NCBI GenBank assembly: GCA_001414485.1
Contig: LLEY01000041.1
Span: 1-64,000 of the forward strand
Source of the DNA: Calycina herbarum
Lineage: Eukaryota; Ascomycota; Leotiomycetes; Helotiales; Pezizellaceae
Reading direction: 5' to 3'
DNA length: 64,000 nt
Both the position numbers and the translations under genes were made by a program. A model generated the notes under the pieces. The model worked only from the letters and a program-made list of their open reading frames with translations. It searched no databases and was not told where the DNA came from. Positions 44,898-57,615 of this stretch are shown here, piece by piece; position 1 is the first letter of the stretch; the number at the start of each line of letters is the position of its first letter.

Positions 44898-47800
44898 TTA
44901 CCCCCCTTCCTGCTCTTGAAGGTAGGTGTCTAGGGCTACTATGTCCTCTAACTCAGTAGCAGGTTCTTATATTAGGTTTGCGTATCCTATCTATTTAATC
45001 TTATACTCGAGTCGAGTACGAGAGCCTTTCTCTAAGAGCTTCTTTTGCTGTTGACCTAGTATTCTTTTAACTTACTATTCTATAGTATCGTCTACTAATA
45101 TTATAGGTGGTTGATTATCGTCTGTAATTTAACTAGGCAGCGGGTCTGTAGCTACTAGCCTTAATAAGTCTATATTGAAGATATTATAGATACTAGGCAG
45201 GGTGTCTAGCCTATATATAGACGGGCTAATAACCTCGATAACTATAAACTTAGCGGATCGAGCGTCTAGTTTCTTACTAGCCCTGTCTGTCTGTATATTC
45301 CGTAAGCTTAAGTAAACCTTATCTCTAACCTTATACGTAGGAGCGGTATTCTGTGAACGATTTGCTTAAGTCTTCTAATCTTATTATATCCTTGCTATTA
45401 ATGATTATGTCTATTCTATAATAGCCTTAATCTTTGCTACTATTGCTTCGCTCTTTTGAATTAGTGTTTTTATGTTTATAGGTGCTACTACGTCTGTTAA
45501 GGGGTCGATAGTCTGTAATAGATAGCCGTGGCTGAGTTAGAAGAGGCTTATACCCGTTGATGTTAAATCCTGTCCGTTAAAAGCTAGCTGTACTACTAGT
45601 AGCCAGTCGGCCTAGTTGTCCTAAGCTATATTAATCCACTGTTATAGAAGCGTCTCGACTTTAGCATTTGCCTGTTCCGTTGACCTGTTAGTTTGTAGAT
45701 AGAAGGCTATAGAGATCCGTCGTTTAATCTATAAGAAGTTATAAAGTGTCTTCTATGCTTGTCTAATGAATTACGGGCCTCTATTAGATACTATTGCTCT
45801 TGGTAGTCTATGTAAGCTATAGTGTGTAGTAATAAATAAGCGAGCAAATTCCTCTGATAATATAGTCGAGTTATAGGCCGTAAGAAGCACCCCTTTGCTT
45901 AAACGGTCTGTGAACACTGTTATTATATTAGAGCCTTTACTTATAAGTAGTAGTCTAATAAAGTCGATAGAGATCTCCTACTATTACTGCTTAGGAATTA
46001 GTAATAGACGAAGTAGGCCTTGTTTACGATCCCTCTAGACCTTAGTACGTTTATAAACTCTATAGTTATAGATAAACTACTTAACTATAGTTTGTAGGTT
46101 TAGCTAGAAGAACTCTCTTAAGACTATTATAATTGTCTCGTTCTTACTAGAATAGCCTGTAAGTGTAGAATCATAGAGTTCCTATATAATTATAGTCTAT
46201 AGCGGCTTATAGTCGGGGACCTATAGTCTACCTCTAAACTGTAAATCACCGTTCTTATTAACTAAGTAGTTAGAGACAGAGACTTTAACTGGAGAAGCGA
46301 GGTCTACTAGAAATACCCTATCTCCTTAGTAGATAGTGTCTATAAGACGCCTGAAGTCCTTGTCCTATACCTTTCCCTCTTCTTAGAGGTTCCGTAGTTA
46401 GTCTATAAACGCTTGCTACGTTACTACGTCGCTTACTTAATTCCTTCTGTTTGCTAACACTAGTGCTAGCTATATAGTATTTCCTTAAATCATTCTATCT
46501 AGAATTAGTTATACTATCCTATAATTAAGACGTTTATCTCTCTTCTTTAGGAGGTCCTAGTCCCTCCTTATTAGTATATCTAGTAGTCCTCTCTTTTTAC
46601 TTAGGTAGTATTAGATAATTAGGTTAAACTTACTAAGTATTAACTACTACTATATTTATCTTTTAGATAGTTTATAGACTGTTATAAAGTATTTAAGATT
46701 CTTATAATCTGTAAGTACTATAAACTATCTAATACTTTTTAACTCTGCTTTCTATTCCTTAAGGTAACGAATAATAGCTAACAACTCCTTATTATATATT
46801 AGGTAATTATATTCAGTAGGTGTGTATTTCTTTAAGAAGAAGGCTACGGGCTATAAGATGCTATTCTTTACTTAAGAGAGCATGCCTCCTAAGTAATATC
46901 TAGAGGAGTCTGTCTCTAGGACCGTCTTATAATCTAGGTTAAACTGAGCTAGTACTAGGGCCTCTGTAAAGGCCTGCTTTAACTATTCAAAGGCTCTATT
47001 CGCTTCGTCTGTCTATTAGAAGGATATATCCTTTTTAATAAGTTTATAAAGAGGAGCTATAATCTATGAAAAGTCTTTAATAAACCGTCGATAGAAATTT
47101 ATAAATCCTAGGAAGCTAAGGACGCCTTTTGCCTTTATTAGTGCTTTTTAATCTATAATAGCCTATATTTTAGCTAGGTCTATCTATAAACCTTTCCCTA
47201 CTTTTATAATAAACCTAAGGTACTTTGTAGACTATACTTTAAATTCGTACTTGTTAATATTAAGCTATAGCCTAGTATCTTAAAGCCTTTGTATTACTTT
47301 ATAGACATGCTCGCGGTACTGGTTATAAGTGCTATCTATAAAGACTAAGACATCGTCGATATATACTAAGACAAAGTCGTCTAAGAACTCTTAAAGCGTA
47401 TGATTAATATACTACTAGAAAGTGCTAGGAGTATTTATAAGCTTAAAAGGGGTAATAAGCTATTTAAAAAGCCTAAAGTATGTCTGGAAAGCCGTTTTCT
47501 ACTCGTCTCCCTTCTTAATTCGTATCTTATAAAACGTAGTAATAATATCTATTTTTATAAACTACTTTGCTTTTCCGATCTGGTTAAGTATCTCTTAGAT
47601 TAAGGGTAATAGATAGCGGTCCTTATAAGTTAACTTATTTAGTGCCTAGTAGTTATAATAGAATTGTAGGCCCTCTCCTAGCTTCTGTACAAAGAGTACT
47701 AGCGTAGCTGCTAGAGAGTTACTTACTCGAATGAATTCCTTGTCTAATAGCTCTGTTAGGGTTTTATAGAGTACTAACAGCTCGTCCTATAATATATTAT

Positions 47801-49916
47801 AGAGTGGCCTCTATAGGACTGTCTCCTTAGATCCGCTGTCTGTCTATAAAAGCTTAATACTATAATTAATTCCTTATTAGTATACTAGTAACTTGTTTAC
47901 TTCTTTTCTATCGAAAGCTAGGTAGAATTCTAGACCGATCTAGCTAGGTAGCTTTGTCTGTAGATCTATATACTTCTTCTCTACTAACGCTTTACTAATG
48001 TCTACGAGGCTAGCTAAGAAAACTTATAGCTTGTGTTTACGATCTATAAGAAAGTAGAAGACGGTTATACTTACTTACTTATAAGAGTAAGACTTTTCTA
48101 GCTTACTATAAACTTCTAACCTAGAGTCTTAGAAGAGTAAGTATCCCTTAGTAGTGTTAAGTAAAGCTCGCTCTCTCCTTAACTAAGATTTTCCTAGAAT
48201 TATTTTATAGCTCTTAATCTTAGAGACTATGTAAGTATAAACCCGTTTCTGCTAATAGCTTCTAATATCTATACTAAAAGATACTACTTAGGATATAGTA
48301 TCCTCTAATACTCCTTCTACTAACTATAAATGCCTTAGTGTGATTTATACGCAAGAGAGCTAATAATAACGGATAAAATAGTCTAAAACAATTCTATAGA
48401 CTAAATACCCTAAATCTACTAAGGCTTATAAAGTAGCTACTCTATTCACTAAAGCCGATATAAGAAGAGGTTTTTCGTCTATATATTCCTACTTAAAATG
48501 TCTCTAAGTGTCTATTACTAACAACTCTCTTCGTCGCCCCTGCCTACGCTTTCTAACAGAAGCTACTAGTTTTCCGAATTCGAGGAGATATTACCGTCTT
48601 CTTCTTCTAATTCTAGCGCTACTTTCTTAACCTCTGCCTTCTGTTTATAGACCGAATCCGCTATTATAGGTCGCCTTAGTAGTCTATATAGACATTCTTA
48701 AACAAAATAACTAGTAGCTCCGTAGCGAAGACAGCGACTAGTACGAGCACGGTTGCTTCGTTCTTTCTAGGACACCTATTTAACACGCTTAGTACTAGTT
48801 ATTAAGACTTTAGCAGGTGCTGGTTCTTAATCTATACCCTCTATAGATGCCTTACAGGTGACTTTCGGTCTATTAGCAATATTACCGCTTATTACCTGCT
48901 ATATAGTATCCGTCGAGCGTTTCTAAGAGGTCTATAGTGTTTCTAGAAGAGTCTAGGCCCTAGATCTTAATATTTAAGCTTTATAAGCCCTTAAACAGTC
49001 GTCTATTTCTTTAATAATAGAGTAGTAAGACTCGAAGTTAGGTTAAGAAGGAACTATAATCATTGCCTTAACTAACTTATTACTAAGGATTCGGTTAAGA
49101 GACACCTTCTTTACGTTGTCTAGCTAAGATCCTCCTCTAGACTCTATAAGCAGGGCTTGCTATTCTATAAAGACCTCTAGGAATAGTCTTAAGCTTTAGT
49201 AGAAGGATTCTAGCTTTTGTTACGCTCTTTCCTTAGCTTATAGATCTCTAAATATAAACTCTACTTAATCTAAGAAATCACTACTATTAGCTAGCTCTAG
49301 CTTACCCTGTTCCCGTACCTATGCTTCTATTCTACAGAGTGCCTTACTCTATAGAGATCTATTAAGTACCTAAAACTTAATATATTTAATATATCTATAG
49401 TAGTCGACTTCGATTTTAGCTTATGCTTATTATAACTAAGCTTCTAGCTTGTCCGAGTCTCTATAGAATTCCAGTAGCAGAGGAAGAGATTTCCTAGGTT
49501 TATTATCGTTGTAGACTATCTATAAGCGAGCTTTCTTATCCTTCTTTTACTTGTTTATAATCCGTAGACAATTGTCCTCTTAGGTAGATGTTAACTAATT
49601 CTACTGCTCTTAAATATACTATAGGAACTAGGCAGGTAGCTGATTCAGTATACCGCCTTCTTATAGTTCTCCTATTATCTATAAGTTCTATAAATGCCGT
49701 GAAATAGCTCGTAAGTTCTAGTGTTACTATAAAGGCCCGCTGTGTTCTAGTATTACTAAAATAGCCTAATATATTCTAGTATTACTATAAAGGCTCTTAA
49801 GTTCCACTATTATTATAAAGGCCCGATATATTCCAGTGTTGCTAAAATAGCCTGATATATTCTAGTACTATTAAAATAGCCCGATGTGTTCTAGTATTAA
49901 GGAGAATTAAATCTAA

Positions 49917-50158
49917 TATCAGGGCTTGTAGCAAGTGCTAATAAATTAAACTACAGAGGCTGTCTATATATAAGAAGATTCGATTATCCTTTCTAAGCTA
50001 GAGTCCTTACTAACTTATATACTTAGTTAGCTTTTTCTAGAGGGTTCTACTAAGAGTACTCTCGAAGGTTCTGTTACGTCCATGCGTTGCCAAGCGAGGT
50101 CACGTGAATGCGTCGCTGGAGTACTCCGAGACTTATTCTACAGGTGTAACTCTTAATA
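49917..50158. repeat. Right LTR of element C (242 bp)
   Basis: It starts TATCAGGGCTTGTAGCAAG and ends ACTCTTAATA, followed by AGAAT. It retains CACGTG where the left copy reads TATGTA, another transition pair of RIP type. Confidence 0.9.
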
Positions 50159-53100
50159 AGAATAGTATAATAAGTATTATTTCCGTTACTAAACTATTAT
50201 AAGTAAACTATACTAAAGGTAACAGTTCTATCTAATTATTTTACTAGTAGTTTATATAATAATAAAAGTATATTTTAACTACTTAATTTATCTGTTTATT
50301 TCCTTTATTTATCTAAGAGTAAAAAGCTATAGAAAGCTTTCTTTTCGTACCTAGTTATTCTATAAGAGCGATCTAAAATTTTAAGATAAAGAGTTTATCT
50401 CTATCTAAGAGTATTTCTTCTAGTAGTCTATATTTTAAGACTACTTCTCTAAGGAATACGAATACTAATTCCTTAGCTATACTTAATTCTATATATACTA
50501 TTAGAATTATATACTTTATAAGTCGTTCTATAATAACTAGGATTAAGTTATACTTAACTTCTATTATTAAATCTTTAGATTTTAGTAATTTAATAATAAA
50601 ATCTAAAGATATTAATTTCTAAGGTATTTATAGTATTAGAGTAGTATTTATCTATCTATAAGAAGCGTAGTAGAAAGTCTTATTCCTAGTATAGGTATTA
50701 TATTCTACTATTACTCTCTTAACTATTATAGATAATCGATTAATATAGTAGTATTATCTTATCTACTAGAGAGTTCTACGAATTCCTTAGTAGCTATAAG
50801 TAGCCGTAGTATAGTATTCTTATATAAACTCTTTTATATATAAGCTAGGAACCTATAGTTTCTCTTTTACGTACTAGTTATAACTCTTATATATATCTTA
50901 AATTTTATCTATCTAGATATTATTTATTACTACTATTTTATATATAGTAGATACTAAGTCGCTATTTTTATTATATTTTAATATTACTATATTAATATAT
51001 TTTTTGTTTTCTTTATAGTCTAGCTTCTAGCTTAGAGTATTAGCTCGAGCGTTACTTATTCTACTAATATATTAAATAATTATCTTAAATCCTACTAAGG
51101 TTTTAGACTACCTAGCTAAACGTCTTATAACGAGTTCCTTAGTCGTAGTAAACGTTTTTAGGTTTAGATGATTAGTAAGCACTATTACCGAGTATGTTAT
51201 ATTCTAGAGGTAAATTCTCTATTCTTTAAGAGCTAGGACAATAGCTATTAATTCCTTATTATAAATACTATAGTTCTATTATACTATGTCGAAAGTTTTT
51301 AAGAAATATACTATAGATATAAGTTTTCCTATTTTATTTAGTTATAGATATATAGTATCTACTACTATGTCTAAGGCGTCTGTTTCTATTATACTTAGTT
51401 TCTTATAATTAAAATCGTATAGTATAGGTTTTATTATAAACTATTCTTTGATTTTCTAAAAGGCCTTTTTAGCCTTCTTATTCTAGATAAAAGTTATAGC
51501 TTTTCTAGTTAGTATTAATATAGGCTTTGTAATCTTTATATAGTCTTTAATAAATAGTTAATAGAAATTAGTAAATCCTAAGAAAGATTATATATCTTTA
51601 ACGTTTTTTAGTAATTTCTATTTAATAACTATATAGATCTTCTCTAGATCTATTTCTATTTTTCCTAAGCTAAATACTTATCTAAGAAAGAGAGTTTTCT
51701 TAACTCTAAACTCGTATTTCAAGAGTTTTAGACAAGAGTCTACATTAGTAAGTCTTTATAATACTTCTTTTATATAACTCTTATATTCTTCTAGATTTTC
51801 TGAAAAAATTAATATATTATCTAAATAATATATAATAGTTACTCTTAGAAGATTCTCTAGAATACTATTATTCTATCTTTAATAAGTAGCTAGTATATTA
51901 GTTAAACTAAAAGATATTACTATATACTTATAGAGTTCTAATAGTAAGATAAACGTAGTCTTCTATTTATAGTCTACTTTAATTCTAATTAATCTATAAG
52001 CGTTTTATTAATCTAGTTTTATAAATTTCTTTACTTAGCCTAGCTTATTCTATAAGTACTAGCTAGTTAGTAACAGGTAAGCGTTCTTAATTATTACGTT
52101 ATTTAATTACTTATAATTAATATATACTTATCTATTTAGATTATTCTTTTTCTTAATAATAAGTATATTTAAAGAGATAGACGATTTAGATTTTCGAATA
52201 TATCTCTTTTTTATTCCTTATTAGATATAACTTTCTAATAAAGCTAAGTTATATTAATTATATAGTTGAAGCTTCTACTTCTTAAGATTATAACTCTCTA
52301 ATAATTTAATCATATAATTCTATAGCTAATGTTTAAGAAGAGTATATATGTCTTCTAAGTCTTTGAACAATCTTATAAATTCTCTATACTATATAGGTAT
52401 TTCGTTATTAGCTTTCTTACTAACCTGTAGAGGACTCTAAGTAAGGTGTCCTAGTACTTTAAAAGAGGTAGCGCTAACCTTATTCTAGTCTTAAAGTTAT
52501 AAATACGAACCTATATATTTATATTAACTAAAGGTTATTATTCTAGCTTTTTAATCGATCTCTAGATTATACTTCTAAATCTATAGTATACTAAGTATTG
52601 CTTCCTTACTTTCTATTTTAATAATATTAAATTATATATCTAAATAGTATTCTTTAATATTAACTTTTATTAGAATAGTTTATTAATTAATAATCCTATT
52701 TTAGTATATAATATCTGTTCTATTAACTACTCTTAAGCGATATAGTCTTATTTCTTTAATTAGAACGTTTAGCTTCTCTCGAGCTATTAGGGAAATAAAG
52801 TTACTTATTACTTCTAAGTTTATTATAACTTATAACTTTTTCTCTTATATTTCTATAGTTATTACTAACTGTCTTTCTCTTAAAGTAGCGTTTAATTTTG
52901 CTTTAACGTATTAGACTTCGAAGGATCGATTTTCCTGATTAAATTTTCGTTCTTCTTTACTTCTATATTATAGAAAGAATCTTACTCTTTCCTAGTCTAT
53001 ATATACTACCTCGTATACTAATTAATATTCTATAATTCCTATTATCTTAGAAGTTCTTCTTATAAATTGTTTTAGTAAGTTTCTATATCTATATTAGACC

Positions 53101-54879
53101 TATCTATAATTGGTTTCCTTAATAGTTTCTATAGACTATAGCTCTCCTCTATATAGGTAATCTAAAGTAGTCTCTAGTATACTTATCTCTAGTTTTATAT
53201 ATTAAATCTTAAATATATAATCTCTTAAGTTCTTTTTCTTAATTATCTAAATCTAAGACTAAGGAAAGAATACTACTTCTTCTTTATTAGATAAAGCTAT
53301 CTTATATATCTAATAATATTCTACTATTCTAATAGGTTCTTATAAAATTCCTTTAAACCGTTTCTATAATAACTAGTCTATAGTTAAACTTGGTTTATAT
53401 TATATCTATTATACTATTATTTCTTAAACTGTTTTTATAAACTATAGTTCTTCTATTAAAAGATAGTAAAATTCTTCTAGTTCTGTTTTAGCCTATCTAG
53501 TAATATCGAGCTCTCTTTGCTTCTAGAATAGTATACTAAATAACTTCTATAAACTGTATTTTCTAAATACTAGCCTATTATTTCCTATTAACACGACTAT
53601 AATATATCGTTTAAATTCTTATAGTATAATATCTTTAGGTATTATTCTATAAAAAGGGTTTTTAATCTATTTATTAAATCCTATTAGAACTTACTACGTC
53701 TATATACTAGTTTCTTCTAAAATATTATATATCTTCTATATATTCTCTACCTTAGAATAGGTAGGCTTCTTAATTTATAGTCAGCTATACTTAGGTTCTT
53801 TTTCCTTAATAGTTTCTTACTTAGTAATTAAGCTAACTAGAGTTATTATTTTAAGGTTATTCCTTATAACTATATATATTATTAAAATAGTTAGATTAAC
53901 TCCTTATATAGTATAAGGACTCTAGAAGTCTAACTTCTAATTATCTATATATATCTATCGATTCTCTTATTTAAATATTCTAAGAAAGGCCTAAGTTTCT
54001 CTAACTTTAGAGTCTTTATTTCTAATCTCTTCTTCTAAACTAGAAGACAAGTCTAATATTTCTAAAGAACTAGTTAATAGTAGTAATTCGTATTCTACTT
54101 AAAGAGGTTACCTAGATTCTACTACGGATTATATATCGTAGTTTTCTTTAAGAAGTAGATTCTTATTATTATTAGTATTTTATAAACTACTGATTCCTTT
54201 ATTATTTTTAATCTAGGTTCTATATTCTCGTACTTTAAGTTCCTTATCTATAAGTTTAATACGATTAGTTAAAGCTACTTATTATTCAATAGTAGTATTA
54301 ATCTATTTCTTTCTCTTAGAGTCTTTCTTCTTACTATACTTATTTACTCTATAACTAGAGAGGCTATAGTTATAATATAAGTTCTACTTACGTCGACGAT
54401 TTCGCTCTTTCTAAGAAAGTTCTTCTTTCTTTAAAAAGGTTTTCTTTTATATAGCGTTTACCTCCTTACTATATTAGGCGTAGAGGTACTTCTACTTTCT
54501 TATCTCTTTACTCTTCTTCTTATATCTAGAGTTACTCTTTCTAAATTCGTATAAGCGGTTATCTAACTAGACAACTTCCTTAATTATACCTATAATAGTT
54601 AAGAACTATATATTCTATTTAGCTATTTCTTTATAGATATATACTTTTAATACTCTATAGAAGAGTTTTATAAGAGTAATAGTATTCTATTCTAACTTTG
54701 TTCTATAGTGTTAAAATTTATTAGTATAATCTATTACTAATCTAGTCTAGTATAATTCTAAAAGCTTATATATAGCTATGCTAATTATATCAAAGTCTTT
54801 AAAGACTTTTCTAATAGTTGCCTTAAATCCTCTTTAAGATTTAAATATAATCTTAGTTAATTCAATCTTTTTATCTTTA

Positions 54880-56731
54880 ACGTGTTTTATAAGCGAGTCG
54901 TCTATATAAGCGAGTCGTCTACTTTTTCAACCTAGTGTTATTATAATATAAAATACTTAATACTATATAAAGTTATTATTACTATAGAAGCTATCTAGTA
55001 TTCTTTAGAACTTTCGCTATCTTCTATATCTAATATTTCTATCTAATAAGTACGAGAATTATACCTAGTTTTACTATAATAGCTATAGTACCTGTCTACG
55101 CGAACTCTCTTCCTAGACTCTTTACCTTATTTCTAGCTACTATTTTCCTCAGATATAATTAAATCAGCTACTTCGCCTACTATTAATGTCTCTTAACTCT
55201 TAATATACTTCCTCTTACGACTTTTATACTTAGTTATAGCCTTAGTTATTATACGAAGACTAGTGATTTTCTTATATATTAATACTATATTATATATTAC
55301 CTTAGTTAAGCCTTTTTCGAGTTGATTAAGAGACTGAATAATAGAACTAGGTGACGAGTCTTAATATCTTTGAATCCGATCTCGAATAAGCGTTGATTAA
55401 GCTATTATTTCGTATATATTACTTAGTGTTTTAGGTGTCTATAAAGTGTCTTCTAGTATTATTAGTATTAGCGTATAAAGCCTTAAATCAAGCTTTGATA
55501 ATATAGCTTCTAGGCTATATAGGACTAGCCTAGCCCTTTTAAAACTCGCGTAGATATTATCCTTTATAAATACTTTATAAAAAGCTACTTTAAATACGAG
55601 AAGAAAGGTTTCTTTAGTAATATAATTAATATAATTCTATACTAAGCCTAATATCTTAGCTCTATACGCTCGCTTTAATAGCGAGAAGTAGACTATATTA
55701 AGCGGCTATAGTAGGTGTAATAAGTGTAGAGGTATATAGAAGGTAATAATATTTAAGTCTTTATAGAGTTACTAGAATTTAAGCGAGTTATAGCTTTTAT
55801 AACTATTAATAATTAATAAACGATATTCTTCTATACTTTGTACCTTTATATACTTGTTAAAATACTTTAACTATATAACTCTAAGCTTATTATTTATCTA
55901 GCCGTTGTTACTAACCTTAATTACCTAATCGTATAGTATATATATATCTTAGTACTAGGTAGAAATAAGTACTTTACTTACGAATATAATAAATAACAGA
56001 ATTGTCTATTCTATTATATTAACTCTCTAAATAACTATAACCTACTCGCGATTACCTAGCTAAACTTGCTTTCGCTTCCTACGCGTTTCTAAGCTTATAA
56101 TAATAAGTTAGAACGAAATAACTTCTATTATAAAGCTACTTTTATCAAAGTTATAAATATCCTTATCTTAAATACTATATTTCTCTTTAATAGACTATAT
56201 AAGTGTAAACTATAGGCTAATAACTCGCGGATCCTTAGTTAAAGCTCGCTGATAATTATACGAACAACTCTATCGAGTTTTAAACTTAGATATACGTTTT
56301 ATAAAGTTATCTAGCTAGTTCCTACCTACAGGCTTTCTATCGCGCTCTCTTAGCAGATTATTAGCTATATCTTATACTATATCTCTTATAGGCGAAAACT
56401 CTCGCAAATCTAACTCTAATATATATCTAACTATTACCTTCTTCTCTAGTTTTATAAGCTTTTTCGAATTAGGCTAGTAATCGCGTCGTAAGAGCTTTCT
56501 AGCGCGTCGATCGGAGAGAGTCTTTTAAGAAATATAGTAAATGTTTATAGTACTTTGTTTAGTTAATAACGCGTTGTTTTCGAGTTCTTAGGTTACTAAA
56601 ATAATATTAGCTTCTTAAGAAGGTAATTAAACGTTGTAGTATTAAGCTATTATAATTTAAAGGTAGTATATAGTATACGACGAGGAAAGTAAGCGACCCG
56701 CTTATATAGGCGACTCGCTTATAAAACACGT
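54880..56731 (-). mobile_element. Fot1/pogo-type DNA transposon D, nested in B, RIP-degraded
   Basis: This 1852-bp element is flanked by TA (54878-54879 and 56732-56733). The terminal inverted repeats of about 40 bp start ACGTGTTTTATAAGCGAGTC; the repeat contains the unit TATAAGCGAGTCG twice. On the minus strand a decayed transposase shows IYNFDK near 56150 (expected YNFDE) and LIINSYKSYNSLKF near 55815, where the family has an Asp-Gly-His block; the Asp to Asn change is a G to A. Size, TA target and the ACGTG ends match the element at 22525-24370, so the two are relatives. Confidence 0.9.
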
Positions 56732-57148
56732 TATCTTTATTCTTAAAGAAGTCCTCTAAGTATAGCTAAGCCTATTCTAATACTAATTCTCTAAAATAGG
56801 AGATAGCGAAGATAGTTCGTAAATTATAATTACTTTTAAACTTATTAGAATTAAAGTTAAAATAGATGTCTATTTAGAGAAGAAATAAGTCGAGTTTCTT
56901 ATACTTCCTATAATACGTGTCTAGTATCTTAACTTTAATAGATTTAAGTACTTTAACCTTATAAGGCTTAAGAGCGTCTAGTATACTAATATTATCGTCG
57001 TTCCTAGTTAATTATATACTAGTAGATATTCTTCTAATAACACTTCTAGATATTCCTACGATATTAACTCGACTAGTATTTAAGCTAGCTACTATAGCGG
57101 GGGTTACTAGGGCTATAGTAACTGAACTTCTAAGCAGAGTACTTAAAG

Positions 57149-57610
57149 TATAATAAAACTTAACTAAACTAAACAAAGATAACTAAGTCTTAATAGTTAG
57201 TATATAGATAAGAAGTATAGATACGCTAGGTTATTTACTTAGAAGTAAACTCGTTACTTATACTAAAGATATTAAATAAGATAATAAGATTAATAACTAA
57301 AGTTAAGTACGAAGCTTCTATCTAAGTAGTAGACGTACTAGTATATATAGAACCTTCGTTTATATTAGAGTTCTACTTAGTAGGAGTCCTGAAGATAGAG
57401 TCCGACTTTATTTCTAGAGCTTCTTAAAACTAAACTCTATTACCTAACTACTCCTAACCGAGTCACGTGATATAACTGTAATAAGATCCCTAGGATTATA
57501 TATCCTTCTATATTTAATCTCTTCTTCTTTTCAGAGTTATAATAGTGTTTATTCTATTAGAGCGTTGTCTAGACTTTACTTATTTATATACTAGTACGTG
57601 ATTCGTAATA
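57149..57610. repeat. Right LTR of element B (462 bp)
   Basis: Same length as the left LTR. It keeps CACGTG near 57463 where the left copy has TATATA, and is followed by the GTTAG duplication. Confidence 0.88.
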
Positions 57611-57615
57611 GTTAG

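Larger units (their letters stand above)
44656..50158 (-). mobile_element. Ty3/gypsy LTR retrotransposon C, nested in B
   Basis: This 5.5-kb element has two 242-bp LTRs (44656-44897 and 49917-50158) and a 5-bp duplication AGAAT at 44651-44655 and 50159-50163. Comparison with the matching empty site in element A (about 37395-37420) confirms the insertion. A purine tract (complement of TTACCCCCCTTCC at 44898) sits next to the left LTR, so the element reads leftwards. In that direction there is a damaged zinc knuckle near 48720-48770 (C-x2-Y...Y...C, consistent with C to Y and H to Y by RIP), a reverse transcriptase box VYIDDVLVF near 47345-47370, and an integrase end with SNRGP followed by a stop where Gln is expected near 45770. 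It is less A+T rich than A and B, so probably younger. Confidence 0.9.
43089..57610 (-). mobile_element. LTR retrotransposon B (same family as A), with two nested insertions
   Basis: LTRs at 43089-43550 and 57149-57610 are both 462 bp. The target duplication is GTTAG at 43084-43088 and 57611-57615. The span is 14.5 kb; removing nested elements C and D with their duplications leaves about 7.16 kb, close to the 7.1 kb of element A. Body sequence matches A over long stretches, for example 44100-44650 against 36870-37400, 50160-54840 against 37410-41900, and 56740-57148 against 41930-42330. The minus-strand reverse-transcriptase box near 51812-51830 again reads YYLDNILIF. It is RIP-degraded throughout and non-functional. 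Confidence 0.88.

Noticed and set aside
47400..47603. Plus-strand open frame of 67 codons inside element C
   Set aside because: It is the reverse strand of the damaged reverse transcriptase region of a minus-oriented retrotransposon.
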